A DNA stretch of 23,047 bases, from contig JBPOIZ010000075.1 in NCBI GenBank assembly GCA_052034115.1, positions 1 through 23,047 on the forward strand. The letters are read 5' to 3'. This stretch comes from Lutibacillus sp052034115 (GTDB taxonomy: Bacteria > Actinomycetota > Actinomycetes > Actinomycetales > Dermatophilaceae). Each line of letters begins with the position of its first letter. Within the stretch, counting starts at the first letter, position 1. The notes beneath the pieces are model-generated. The model did not search any database. It was given only the letters and a program-made list of their open reading frames with translations, and was not told the DNA's origin. The translations under genes were made by a program, and so were the position numbers. Below are positions 6,502 to 14,516 of this stretch, piece after piece.

Positions 6502-7998
6502 CTAGCAGGCCTCGAGCAGGTCCACCGCCGAGTCGGGAGCCGATGTCGCCCCGGTTGACGATGGCGTGGACGGGGTCGAGGTGGACGGCGCCGATGTCGG
6601 GGTTTGGCCGGCATTAGTAGGTCGGGTCGTCGGCTTCTTCTTCGGCGGTGTGAGGGCCTTCCGGACCATGGTGCGGATACCCTCGAGATCCGGGTAGACA
6701 ACCGAGATGTTCTCCGGGGTCAACGCCAGGGAGCGCACCTGCGCCTTCTGGATCCGAAGGACCAGATCGGCCCAATCGGCCAGGTCCTCCTGCGGGATGT
6801 CGGTCTGGACGTTCTGGCTCACGGCGCTGGCGATCTGCGGGTAGCGGCTGAGCAACGTCATCGGCTGCGCCTGATGGACCAAGGCGCCGACCACACACCG
6901 CTGCCGTTTCATGCGGTCGAAGTCGTCGCTGAGGTAGCGAGTCCTGGCGTAGTACAGCGCCAGTGAGCCATTGAGCACCTGTCGCCCGGCCTTGATGGTG
7001 CCGCGTTGCTCGTATGCCGGTTTCGGTCCGACGATCGGCACGTCCTGCTGGACGTTGATCTCCACACCACCGACGGCGTCGACAAGGTCCCGGAAGCCGG
7101 CGAGGTCGGCGATGACGGTGTAGTCGATGCTCAGGCCCAGGACTTCCTCCAACACACCGCGGATCGTCGTCAACCCAGGGGACGGGTCGCTGCCGAAGAG
7201 GTCCTTGCGGTTGTCCGCCTCGGTCCAGACGCCGTTGATCAGGCACTCGTCGCCGCAGTCGTAGCCGTTGGGCCATACCGCGGACAACGGGTTGTCCTTC
7301 GGGAAGGGGACGCGCTCGAGGTTGCGGGGCACGCTGACGAGCAGAGTGTCGCCAGTCACGGTGTTGATCGAGGCAACGATCATCGAGTCGGTGCGCACCC
7401 CGATGCGATCGTCTCCGGCGTCCGAACCGAGGAGCAGCACGTTGACGCGCTGCCGCTGTGCCCAAGGGTCCACGGTCGCGCTCGCACCAGGTGTAGGCAC
7501 GCGATGCGGAAGGCTTGAGACGCTGCCCAGGGTGCTGCGCGTGATCAGGACGTACCGGACGATCTGCGCCGAGGGCACCAGGACCGCAAGGCAGAGCAGG
7601 GCGGTCAGGGCAGTCAGCAGCCCACCAAAGTCGTTGGCGGCTCCGCGCGGGCGGGTCAAACGGTTCGTCACGGCGATGCTGGCCGCCCAGACGAGCGCGC
7701 CAGTGGTGGTGACCACCGCCATCGCAGCCAGCGCCCGCGGGCTGGCCAGGAGGGCGGCAACGCCCCGAAAGAGGCCGCCGTGGCGAAAAAGGTAGTACCC
7801 CCCGATGGCGACGACGACGGTGAAGGCCGCCAGGATCACGATCCCGAGGTTGCGGCGGCGGGTCGCGATGAGGCCGGCTCCCGGGGCCACGGTGCTCAAC
7901 AGGGTGAGCAACGCCGATCTGCGGGATTGACGGGCCGCGATCCGGCGTCGCCCGGCGCGGGTCGCTGCGCGCGATATCGGCATGGACTCGCTCGACAT
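6502..7998 (-). CDS. LytR-CpsA-Psr (LCP) family phosphotransferase
   Basis: A 498-residue membrane protein that would transfer undecaprenyl-phosphate-linked glycopolymers onto peptidoglycan outside the cell membrane. A basic N-terminus is followed by about three membrane segments (about 51-70, 90-112 and 125-150), more than the single anchor of the simplest LCP proteins. The catalytic domain spans about 185-375: GSDAGDDRIGVRTDSM (191-206), VSVPRN (221-226) and YYARTRYLSDDFDRMKRQR (349-367) carry the conserved Asp and Arg residues. A Pro/Thr/Ser-rich tail (about 452-490) ends in a short acidic segment with a final Cys. No LytR_C domain is evident. ATG 7998 has AGGAG 5-6 bp upstream; Met6 is a weaker alternative. 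It is a single gene, convergent with cspA and with its own promoter. Confidence 0.93.
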   Translation of the reverse strand: MSSESMPISRAATRAGRRRIAARQSRRSALLTLLSTVAPGAGLIATRRRNLGIVILAAFTVVVAIGGYYLFRHGGLFRGVAALLASPRALAAMAVVTTTGALVWAASIAVTNRLTRPRGAANDFGGLLTALTALLCLAVLVPSAQIVRYVLITRSTLGSVSSLPHRVPTPGASATVDPWAQRQRVNVLLLGSDAGDDRIGVRTDSMIVASINTVTGDTLLVSVPRNLERVPFPKDNPLSAVWPNGYDCGDECLINGVWTEADNRKDLFGSDPSPGLTTIRGVLEEVLGLSIDYTVIADLAGFRDLVDAVGGVEINVQQDVPIVGPKPAYEQRGTIKAGRQVLNGSLALYYARTRYLSDDFDRMKRQRCVVGALVHQAQPMTLLSRYPQIASAVSQNVQTDIPQEDLADWADLVLRIQKAQVRSLALTPENISVVYPDLEGIRTMVRKALTPPKKKPTTRPTNAGQTPTSAPSTSTPSTPSSTGATSAPDSAVDLLEAC

Positions 7999-8022
7999 CG
8001 CGCTCCTGTCTGCTCGGGCGTA

Positions 8023-8050
8023 AAGATAGCGCCGGCGCAGTGGGCGTCAG
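8023..8050 (-). promoter_or_regulatory. Predicted promoter of the LCP gene
   Basis: On the minus strand CTGACG (8050-8045) lies 16 bp before TATCTT (8028-8023). These match four of six -35 consensus bases and the key positions of a sigma-70-type -10. The start codon follows about 25 bp further on, with an AGGAG ribosome site between. Confidence 0.4.
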
Positions 8051-8198
8051 CGAACTCGTCCATTGTGCCCCGGCACGGGGACCGAAGGGGAACGTCCGAG
8101 GTTGTGACAAAGTGCCGCGCCACTGGAGGCGTGCGGATTCGCCTTGTCGCGGACGGGGCCGGTACCCTGTGGCGGCCGACCTGTATGTCGGGCGACCA

Positions 8199-8289
8199 GG
8201 AGGCGTCGCCTAGTCCGGTCTATGGCGCCCGCCTGCTAAGCGGGTTGAGGCCTACAAGCCTCTCGAGGGTTCAAATCCCTCCGCCTCCG
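8199..8289 (+). tRNA. tRNA-Ser (anticodon GCU)
   Basis: A 91-base class II tRNA. The acceptor stem GGAGGCG (8199-8205) pairs with CGCCTCC (8282-8288), followed by discriminator G. The anticodon stem CCCGC/GCGGG encloses loop CTGCTAA with anticodon GCT at 8235-8237. A long variable arm (about 8243-8262) and T arm GAGGG-TTCAAAT-CCCTC follow. CCA is not encoded. It reads serine codons AGC and AGU. A TACCCT at 8163-8168 is a plausible -10. Confidence 0.96.
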
Positions 8290-8315
8290 CAGTGTGATGT
8301 CTGGGGACATCGGCG

Positions 8316-8346
8316 ACAGGGCGAACCCATGGGGTTCGCCCTGTTT
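8316..8346 (+). terminator. Terminator of tRNA-Ser
   Basis: ACAGGGCGAACCC (8316-8328) and GGGTTCGCCCTGT (8332-8344) form a perfect 13-bp stem with an ATG triloop, followed by a short T run (8344-8346). It lies 26 bp after the tRNA. Confidence 0.85.
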
Positions 8347-8777
8347 CGCGTTGTGGGGGTGGTAGCGGCGGGTGGTTTCGAGGGGTGAGGTGGCGGCGGC
8401 TTGGGTTGGTGGTGGCGTCGCTGTTGGTGATGTCGAGACCGTGGGCGAGGGTGGCGACCCGGCGGTGACGGGTGGTGACGGGGTGGTGGCCGGGCGGTCG
8501 TGGAGGTGTTTGGGCCCGAGGGATGGGTATTCGTCGTCTTGCCTCGCCGGGTGATGGGTTTCGGTCGCTGTGCGGGGGCCACAGCGCCTGATCGCCATAC
8601 CTCGGGGTGGGCACGTGACGGATCGCCATATCTCGGGTGGTCGAGTGACGGATCGCCATCTCTCGGGCGACCGGCGACGGGTTGCTGCGACGGGCCGCGC
8701 GCAAGGTCTGACGGTCACGGCATGACGTCGGCGCGGGTGAGGTCCTCGCACTGCTGCGCGAGCGAAGTCTGACGGGG
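8347..8777. other. Gene-free, strand-skewed repetitive DNA
   Basis: About 430 bp with a G/T-rich plus strand and no frame that looks like a protein. Open frames on the minus strand translate to low-complexity Pro/Thr/His-rich peptides that run into the antisense of tRNA-Ser. The section 8590-8667 contains three related 17-bp sequences, listed separately. It might contain the decayed end of a former minus-strand gene, but I cannot identify one. Confidence 0.5.
8590..8667. repeat. Three copies of a 17-bp repeat, 30-31 bp period
   Basis: GATCGCCATACCTCGGG (8590), GATCGCCATATCTCGGG (8621) and GATCGCCATCTCTCGGG (8651) differ at one or two positions. GTGACG immediately precedes copies two and three, so the full unit is about 30 bp. 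The parts between are only 13-14 bp and partly similar, unlike CRISPR spacers. Confidence 0.85.
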
Positions 8778-8863
8778 ACCCGCGTGCCACCGATCAGCGG
8801 GCACCGATCAGCGGGCGCGGACCCGCGAGCCACCGATCAGCGGGCACGGATCAGCGGGCGCGG
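8778..8863. repeat. 43-bp tandem duplication covering the gtrA stop
   Basis: Units 8778-8820 and 8821-8863 are identical except for two substitutions. Each unit itself contains CGATCAGCGGGC-like sequence twice. The second unit includes the last codons and stop (8851-8853) of the GtrA-like gene, so the first unit is a copy of that gene's end in non-coding DNA downstream. Confidence 0.9.
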
Positions 8864-9264
8864 AAGATCCAGTTCCGCATCGCCACGAAGCGGATGACCA
8901 TGGCCACCCCCGTCGAAGCGGCGAGGGCTGCCACGTTGAGCGGCGTCCCGGCGTCCGGCACCACGCGGTGGAGCACGGCCAGCCCTCCGGCGGTGGCACC
9001 CCACGTCACCAAGAACAGGACGAAGCCCTGCACCTGATGCTTGCCGGCGTCCCGGCGTCCGGTGACCCCGAACGTCCACGTTCGGTTCGCTGCGGTGTTG
9101 CCGATTGTGGCAAGGGTGAGTGCGACGAGGTTGGCGGCCTGAGCCTGGTGCCACCACAGGTCGAGCAGGGCGAACAGCCCCCAGTGCGCGACGGTGCTCA
9201 CCACCCCGACGACGGCGAAGCGGGCGGCTTGCCCGACGACCTCGGGTCGTGCCGTGTCTGTCAC
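8851..9264 (-). CDS. GtrA-like membrane protein
   Basis: A 137-residue, almost wholly hydrophobic protein with four predicted membrane helices, the normal size and layout of the GtrA family. GtrA proteins are thought to move or present undecaprenyl-phosphate-linked sugars for glycosyltransferases. Family features include FAVVGVVSTVAHWGLF (about 16-31), ANLVALTLATIGNTAANRTWTF (about 43-64) and the final MRNWIF motif. The GTG start at 9264 has AAAGGG 6 bp upstream. It lies 47 bp downstream of the glycosyltransferase gene on the same strand, so the two probably act together on a lipid-linked sugar donor. Confidence 0.9.
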   Translation of the reverse strand: MTDTARPEVVGQAARFAVVGVVSTVAHWGLFALLDLWWHQAQAANLVALTLATIGNTAANRTWTFGVTGRRDAGKHQVQGFVLFLVTWGATAGGLAVLHRVVPDAGTPLNVAALAASTGVAMVIRFVAMRNWIFRAR

Positions 9265-9311
9265 GTCGGACCCTTTCGCGGGCAGTTGTGAGCCCGGCCG
9301 CCCACTGGGGC

Positions 9312-11597
9312 TTACGCCGTCGTAGAGGCGGCGCCGGTCAGGGGCCGGGTGAGGTCGTAGAACGACATCCCGCCTATTGTCACCTGCTCGAAGTTCTCCG
9401 CGGCCCAGGCGGTGATCTGCGCCGCCGTCCCGTTGTTGCCCAGGCCCGGTCCCCGGCCGCCGCCGGAGTTGGCCGCCAGGTAGTGGATGTCGCCAGCTGC
9501 GACGTAGGCCTGGAACTGCTCCAGGGTGGGCGAGGGGTCGCTGCCGTTGAAGCCTCCGATCGACATCACGGACAGCTCGGTGGCCAGTTGGATGCCGGCA
9601 GCGTTCTGCGAGCCGATGGTGGCCGCCACCCACCGGTATGACGACGCGTCCTCCTTGAGGGCCGCGACGACCTCCGCGCTCGGGGTGCTGGCGTTGAGCA
9701 GGCCGCCCATGCCACCCGCAGCGCCTCCCGGTGTCGTGCCGCCGGGGGGCTGCCCGCCGCCGGGGAGTTGGCCGCCCGGGAGCTGGCCACCGCCGGGGAG
9801 CTGGCCACCGCCGGGGAGCTGGCCACCACCCGGGAGCTGGCCGCCGCCGGGGAGCTGGCCACCGCCGGGGAGTTGCCCGCCGCCGGGGAGTTGGCCCCCG
9901 CCGGGGAGCTGGCCCCCACCCGGGAACTGCCCACCGCCGGGGAGCGTGCCGGTGGTGCCGCGACCCGGGAAGCCCCCGCCCAGACCGCCGCCAGGGAATC
10001 CCCGACCGCCGGGCCCGAAACCGCTCGACGGTCCGGCCGTGACGATCGAGCCAGAATGCGGAGTGGCGATGGTGTTGGCCGTGTACGCCACCGGCCCGGC
10101 GAGGAGAGCGCCGACGGCCAGCCCCGCACCGGCCACTGCGGCCCGGCCGGACAGCCACGCCGAGTTCGCCAGGGCAACGGCAGCGACAGCGGCCCCGGCA
10201 AGCACCATCCAGGCCAGCCAGGGGACGAAGTCGGTGGTTCGGCGCAGGAGCACCGCGGCCCACAGGGCCGAGCCGGCGACGAGCAGCGCCATACCGGAGG
10301 CGACCCATGCGCTGGACCGGCGGGCCCAGAGGTCGGCGGCACCCATACCGATCAGGGCGCCGATGGCTGGCGCCAGGGCGACCGTGTAGTACTCGTGGAA
10401 GATGCCCTCCATCAAGGAGAAGGTCAGCGCGGTCACGATCAACCACCCGCCCCAGACGGTGTACGCAGCCCGCCGCATGTCGGTGCGGGGAGCCCGCCAG
10501 CGCAGACCCACTCCGACGACGGCAAGGACCAGCGCGGTGGGGAGCAGCCACGACGCCTGCCCGCCGAGGGCACCTTCGAAGAGCCGCGTCAGCCCGGTCG
10601 AACCCCAGCCGCGGCCGCCGCCGACCGAACCGGTCTCGTCGCCGTTGAGCCGGCCGAGCCCGTTGTAGCCGAGGGTCAGCTCGAGCACCGAGTTGGTCGG
10701 TGAGCCGCCGATATAGGGCCGGGCCGCCGCGGGGATCAGCTCGACGATGGCAATCCACCAGCCCGCCCCCAGGACCATCCCGCCGACCCCGGCCAGGGCG
10801 TGCTTGATCCGGGAGCCCAGGGGGACCGGCGAGGCGATGAGGTAGGCGATCCCGAACGCCGGCACGACGAGGAGGACCTGCAGCATCTTGGTGAGGAAGC
10901 CCAGCCCGACGAGCAGGCCGACGACGAAGAACCACCGTCCGGAGCCTTTTTCGATCGCCCGCACCGTGGCCCAGGCGGCGACCGCCATGACCAGGGTCAG
11001 GAGGGCATCGGGGTTGTTGAAGCGGAACATCAGCGCGGCGACCGGGGTCAGCGCGACCACCAGGCCGCTGAGCAGGCCGGCCCACGGTCCGAAGTGGCGA
11101 CGCACTGTGCTGGCGACCACGCCGACGGTGGCCGCTCCCATGAGTGCCTGCGGGGCGAGAATCGCCGCCGAGGACAGGCCGAAGACCCTGACCGACAGCG
11201 CCATGACCCACAGCGACGCCGGGGTCTTGTCGACCGTGATCGCCCCGGCAGCGTCGAAGGAGCCGAAGAACAGCGCGGTCCAGCTCTGGCTGCCTGCCTG
11301 GGCGGCGGCCGAGTAGTAGGCGTTGGCCCATCCGCTCGCCGAGAGGTTCCAGAGATACACCGCGGCGGTGGCAGCGAGCAGGCCCCAGAAGGCGAGGCGG
11401 TAGCGGCCGCTCCACGCCGTGGCCCCCACCGGCTCGGCCGGAGGGACCGTATGCCGTTCCGATGGTGGAGTTTCCCCTGGCGTCCCTGGCGGTGTGGCCG
11501 ATGGTGTAGCGGCCGGCGGTGTTGCGGCTGGTGTTGCCGGCGCCTGCTCGAGCACCTGGGTGGGCCACTGGATGGTGTTCGAGGTCATGTCGTCCAC
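9312..11597 (-). CDS. GT-C glycosyltransferase, ArnT/PMT-like (YkcA/YkcB-type)
   Basis: A 761-residue integral membrane glycosyltransferase expected to use polyprenyl-phosphate sugars at the outer membrane face. After a Pro/Thr-rich cytoplasmic start come about a dozen hydrophobic helices. The first outside loop contains ITVDKTPASLWV, with the acidic residue typical of GT39 enzymes, and RFNNPDALLTL follows. A Gly-rich segment leads into eleven LPGGGQ-like repeats (552-616), then a C-terminal domain with SVMSIGGFNGSDPSPTLEQF and HYLAANSGGG, as in YkcA/YkcB-type proteins. Start GTG 11597 has AGGTAGGG 8 bp upstream; ATG 11588 and GTG 11633 are alternatives. It lies 57 bp after the histidine kinase stop and just before gtrA. 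The acceptor is unknown. Confidence 0.88.
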   Translation of the reverse strand: MDDMTSNTIQWPTQVLEQAPATPAATPPAATPSATPPGTPGETPPSERHTVPPAEPVGATAWSGRYRLAFWGLLAATAAVYLWNLSASGWANAYYSAAAQAGSQSWTALFFGSFDAAGAITVDKTPASLWVMALSVRVFGLSSAAILAPQALMGAATVGVVASTVRRHFGPWAGLLSGLVVALTPVAALMFRFNNPDALLTLVMAVAAWATVRAIEKGSGRWFFVVGLLVGLGFLTKMLQVLLVVPAFGIAYLIASPVPLGSRIKHALAGVGGMVLGAGWWIAIVELIPAAARPYIGGSPTNSVLELTLGYNGLGRLNGDETGSVGGGRGWGSTGLTRLFEGALGGQASWLLPTALVLAVVGVGLRWRAPRTDMRRAAYTVWGGWLIVTALTFSLMEGIFHEYYTVALAPAIGALIGMGAADLWARRSSAWVASGMALLVAGSALWAAVLLRRTTDFVPWLAWMVLAGAAVAAVALANSAWLSGRAAVAGAGLAVGALLAGPVAYTANTIATPHSGSIVTAGPSSGFGPGGRGFPGGGLGGGFPGRGTTGTLPGGGQFPGGGQLPGGGQLPGGGQLPGGGQLPGGGQLPGGGQLPGGGQLPGGGQLPGGQLPGGGQPPGGTTPGGAAGGMGGLLNASTPSAEVVAALKEDASSYRWVAATIGSQNAAGIQLATELSVMSIGGFNGSDPSPTLEQFQAYVAAGDIHYLAANSGGGRGPGLGNNGTAAQITAWAAENFEQVTIGGMSFYDLTRPLTGAASTTA
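9750..9944 (-). repeat. 18-bp coding repeat encoding LPGGGQ units
   Basis: Eleven in-frame units: nine LPGGGQ, one FPGGGQ and one shortened LPGGQ of 15 bp. The nucleotide copies are nearly identical, so copy number is likely to vary by slippage and to be misassembled by short reads. The encoded stretch is a flexible uncharged linker between the membrane part and the outer C-terminal domain. Confidence 0.95.
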
Positions 11598-11654
11598 GGT
11601 CAGATCCCTACCTGTGCCGATCCTGTGTGCCACGTGTGGGGGACGGATGAGCCG

Positions 11655-13109
11655 TCAGCCGGCTGCCGGCAGCAGGACCGAGAACTCCGTCCGGCCCCCC
11701 GCCCCGGCCGGCCCGACGTGGGTGTGCAGGTCGACCCGCCCCCCGTGGGCCTGGACGACCGCCGCGACGATGCTCAGGCCCAGACCGGTCGATCCACTCG
11801 CGCGGTTGCGTGAGCTGTCCCCGCGGGCGAACCGTTCGAAGACGTGCGGTTGGAGCGAGACCGGTATGCCGGGCCCGTTGTCGGCGACGGTGAGCCGCAC
11901 CCAGTCACCGGCGCGGGTCAGCCCGGTGCGCACGGTCGTCCCGGATGGGGTGTGCGTGCGCGCGTTGGCCAGCAGATTGACGACGACCTGATGCAGCCGT
12001 CCGGAGTCGCCGAGGACCTCGATGGGCTCGTCGGGAAGGTCGAGCTCCCAGCGGTGCCCCCGGGCCGCCACGTGGGCGTCGCTCACCGCGTCGACGACGA
12101 TCTGGGTCAGATCGACCCGCCGCCGTTCCAGAGGGCGTCCGGAGTCGAGGCGGGCGAGCAGCAGGAGGTCCTCGACCAGGCTCGTCATCCGGGTGGCTTC
12201 GGATTCGATGCGTCCCATGGCGTGGCTGACCGACTCCGGCACCGGGTCGTTCGCGCGTCGGGACAGCTCGGCATACCCGCGGATCGAGGCGAGCGGGGTG
12301 CGCAACTCGTGCGATGCGTCGGCGACGAACTGGCGCACCCGCTGCTCACTGCGGTGCCGCTCGTTGAGGGCGTTGTCCACGTGGTCGAGCATCCCGTTCA
12401 GGGCTGCGCCAACCTGGCCCACTTCGGTGCGGGTATCGGTGTCGGCGGCGTCGACCCGCTCGGGCAGCGCCACCTCACCGCTGGCCAGTTCCAGCTGGGA
12501 GACCCGGGTCGCGGTGGCCGCGACACGCTGCAGAGGCCGCAGGTTGCGCCGGACCAACCAGGAGCCGACGAGGACGACGGCGAGGAGCCCGGCGGCGATG
12601 CCCGCGCCGACGATCGCCAGGAGCGCCCCGACGATCTGGCGCTGCGGCGCTCGCGGCAACCCGACGACGACGGTGATGCCGGAGACAGAGGTCGCCATGA
12701 GCCGGTAGCGGCCCAGCCCGTCGCCGAGGTCGACGTCGATGCCGGTGCCGTCGAGGGGCACCGCGTCGAGCAGGTTCAGTTGCGCGCTGGTCAACGACAC
12801 CCGGTAGCGGTCGGCTCCGGTGGCGGTGCCGACATCGCCGGAGTCCGACAACCAGGCGACCAACCCCTCGTCGCCGGGGCCACCGGGCCCGTTCTGGGGG
12901 AGGTTTCCCGGGAACCGCCGGTCGCCGTCGCGATCGATTCCGGGCGGTCGGACGAGGGACTGGGTCAACGATGCGTCGGTGGTGCGGGTCAGATAGCGGT
13001 CGAGGATGAGCACGGTGGCCGCGCCGGAGACGGCGACCACGGCGAAGAAGAGCACCACCATCGACGCGACGAGCTTGGCTCGCAGCGTCCAGGTGCGGAC
13101 CGGCTTCAT
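11655..13109 (-). CDS. Sensor histidine kinase
   Basis: A 484-residue kinase with membrane segments at about 12-36 and 158-186 flanking an outside sensor region of about 120 residues that includes a Gly/Pro-rich stretch (about 66-82). HAMP follows. The H box is DASHELRTP with His267; the N box VNLLANARTHTPSG, DNGPGI and GSTGLGLSIV are intact. It resembles the TrcS/TcrY-type kinases of actinobacteria. The ATG overlaps the response regulator stop by 4 bp. The glycosyltransferase gene follows after 57 bp, so the system may control, or respond to, envelope glycosylation (inference from context). Confidence 0.94.
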   Translation of the reverse strand: MKPVRTWTLRAKLVASMVVLFFAVVAVSGAATVLILDRYLTRTTDASLTQSLVRPPGIDRDGDRRFPGNLPQNGPGGPGDEGLVAWLSDSGDVGTATGADRYRVSLTSAQLNLLDAVPLDGTGIDVDLGDGLGRYRLMATSVSGITVVVGLPRAPQRQIVGALLAIVGAGIAAGLLAVVLVGSWLVRRNLRPLQRVAATATRVSQLELASGEVALPERVDAADTDTRTEVGQVGAALNGMLDHVDNALNERHRSEQRVRQFVADASHELRTPLASIRGYAELSRRANDPVPESVSHAMGRIESEATRMTSLVEDLLLLARLDSGRPLERRRVDLTQIVVDAVSDAHVAARGHRWELDLPDEPIEVLGDSGRLHQVVVNLLANARTHTPSGTTVRTGLTRAGDWVRLTVADNGPGIPVSLQPHVFERFARGDSSRNRASGSTGLGLSIVAAVVQAHGGRVDLHTHVGPAGAGGRTEFSVLLPAAG

Positions 13110-13843
13110 TCCGCCGGCTTGAGGACGTAGCCGACGCCGCGCACGGTGTGGATCATCGGGGCCCGGCCGGCGTCGACCTTCTTGCGCAGGTAGGAGATGT
13201 AGAGCTCGACGACGTTGGCCTGGCCGCCGAAGTCGTAGTTCCAGACGCGATCGAGGATCTGGCTCTTGGAGAGCACTCGCTTGGGGTTGCGCATGAGATA
13301 GCGCAGCAGCTCGAACTCGGTGGCGGTGAGGTTGATCGTCGTGTCGCCGCGGGTCACCTCGTGGCTGTCCTCGTCCATCGCCAGGTCACCGACGACCAGG
13401 CGGCTGTCCGACTCCTCGTCCAGCGCGCTGATGGTGCTGCGGCGCATGAGCGCGCGCACTCGGGCGACGACCTCTTCGAGGCTGAACGGTTTGGTCACAT
13501 AGTCATCGCCGCCGGCGGTCAGGCCGGTCACCCGGTCTTCGACGGCGTCGCGCGCGGTGAGGAAGAGCACCGGGATGCGCGGGTCGTGCTCGCGCATCCG
13601 GCGCAGCACCCCCAGGCCGTCGACATCGGGCAGCATCATGTCGAGCACGACGACGTCGGGGGAGAAATCGCGCGCCTCGCGCACGGCCGTCATACCGGTC
13701 AGGGCGGTGCGGACGTCCCAGCCCTCGTAGCGAAGGGCCATGCCGAGCAGTTCGGTGAGGTTGCGCTCGTCGTCGACGACGAGGACCCGCGGGGCGGAGC
13801 CGTCGGGTCGGGTGAGCTTCGGTGCCGGTCGGGTGCTCGTCAT
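13106..13843 (-). CDS. OmpR-family response regulator (TrcR/PhoP-like)
   Basis: A 245-residue DNA-binding regulator. The receiver domain has D24/D25, phospho-acceptor D68 in VVVLDMMLPD, T96 and K118 in DDYVTKPF. The winged-helix domain carries WNYDFGGQANVVELYISYLRKK and ends VRGVGYVLKP, the close signature of actinobacterial PhoP/TrcR-type regulators. The start is uncertain: ATG 13843 gives the usual short leader, while ATG 13852 and GTG 13897 extend it by 3 and 18 residues. No option has a strong ribosome site. It forms an operon with the overlapping kinase. The MarR gene ends 89 bp upstream on the same strand. Confidence 0.93.
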   Translation of the reverse strand: MTSTRPAPKLTRPDGSAPRVLVVDDERNLTELLGMALRYEGWDVRTALTGMTAVREARDFSPDVVVLDMMLPDVDGLGVLRRMREHDPRIPVLFLTARDAVEDRVTGLTAGGDDYVTKPFSLEEVVARVRALMRRSTISALDEESDSRLVVGDLAMDEDSHEVTRGDTTINLTATEFELLRYLMRNPKRVLSKSQILDRVWNYDFGGQANVVELYISYLRKKVDAGRAPMIHTVRGVGYVLKPAE

Positions 13844-13932
13844 GTCACCCATCTTCGTCGGTTGGCTGTCAGATCCGCGTGCGGTATCTGTGAGCACCCT
13901 GTGTGGTTCCCATGCGGGTGCCGCGACGGACG

Positions 13933-14445
13933 TCAGCGCGGGTCGGTATGGCGCAGCCCGCTGCCGTGGTGCGCGTAGGCCTCGGTGAGTTGGGTGAGGA
14001 AGTCGATGATGACGTCGACCTGCTCGACGGTGAAGTGGCTGAGCACCTCGCCGGTCAGGTCGCCGATGGGCGCGAAGAACTCCTCGCCGACGGCCCGAGC
14101 GGATGCGCCGTGGTGCAGGTGGACCTTACGCCGGTCGACGGTGTCGCGGATGCGAGTGGCATGGTCGGCGCGCTCGAGCCGGTCGACCACGGCGGTGGTG
14201 GCTCCCGAGGTGATGTTCAGGCGTTCTTGCAGCTCGCTGGCGGTCAGCGGACTGCCCTTGCCCTCGGCATCCATGATGTGGATCAGTGCGACCAGATCGG
14301 TGTGGTGTATGCCGTGCATGGTGGCGAACACGTTGGCGATCTGGTCGTTGTGTGCCTGGAGCCGCCGCAGCAGGGCGCCGATGGCGCGCAACTGCTCGCT
14401 GCGCTGCCCTTCGGTCCGGTTCACCCTGCCATGATGCCTCACCAT
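13933..14445 (-). CDS. MarR-family transcriptional regulator
   Basis: A 170-residue winged-helix regulator, probably a dimer. The DNA-binding part is LTASELQERLNITSGATTAVVDRLE followed by the wing DTVDRRKVHLH, in the canonical MarR arrangement. ATG 14445 is chosen; a TTG 15 bp upstream is in frame but lies inside the operator-like palindrome. The gene is divergent from the MmpL exporter with 71 bp between starts, the standard layout of a local repressor controlling an efflux gene and itself. The inducer is unknown. Confidence 0.92.
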   Translation of the reverse strand: MVRHHGRVNRTEGQRSEQLRAIGALLRRLQAHNDQIANVFATMHGIHHTDLVALIHIMDAEGKGSPLTASELQERLNITSGATTAVVDRLERADHATRIRDTVDRRKVHLHHGASARAVGEEFFAPIGDLTGEVLSHFTVEQVDVIIDFLTQLTEAYAHHGSGLRHTDPR

Positions 14446-14448
14446 GAG

Positions 14449-14464
14449 TTGACTCGACAATCAA
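14449..14464. promoter_or_regulatory. MarR operator candidate
   Basis: TTGACTCGACAATCAA is an imperfect 16-bp palindrome with TTGA/TCAA ends, a pattern common for MarR-family sites. It lies between the divergent marR and mmpL starts. On the plus strand TTGACT also resembles a -35 element for mmpL. On the minus strand TATCTT (14468-14463) overlaps its edge as a possible -10 for marR. Binding would repress both genes. Confidence 0.5.
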
Positions 14465-14516
14465 GATAATGAAGGATCGAGAGACTTGTTCAGTGAGAAA
14501 TCTGAGGAGCGTGTTC

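Noticed and set aside
8590..8667. A mini CRISPR array
   Set aside because: There are only three 17-bp repeats, intervals of 13-14 bp that are partly similar, and no cas genes.
8236..8833. Minus-strand open frames ending in LNPREACRPQPA or EGFEPSRGL
   Set aside because: These ends are the antisense of tRNA-Ser. The upstream parts translate the short repeats and Pro/Thr/His-rich DNA.
8851..11568. A single 905-codon minus-strand frame covering both the glycosyltransferase and gtrA
   Set aside because: Only its last 137 codons are protein-like (GtrA). Upstream it is an Arg/Gly/Pro-rich shadow in a different frame of the glycosyltransferase gene.
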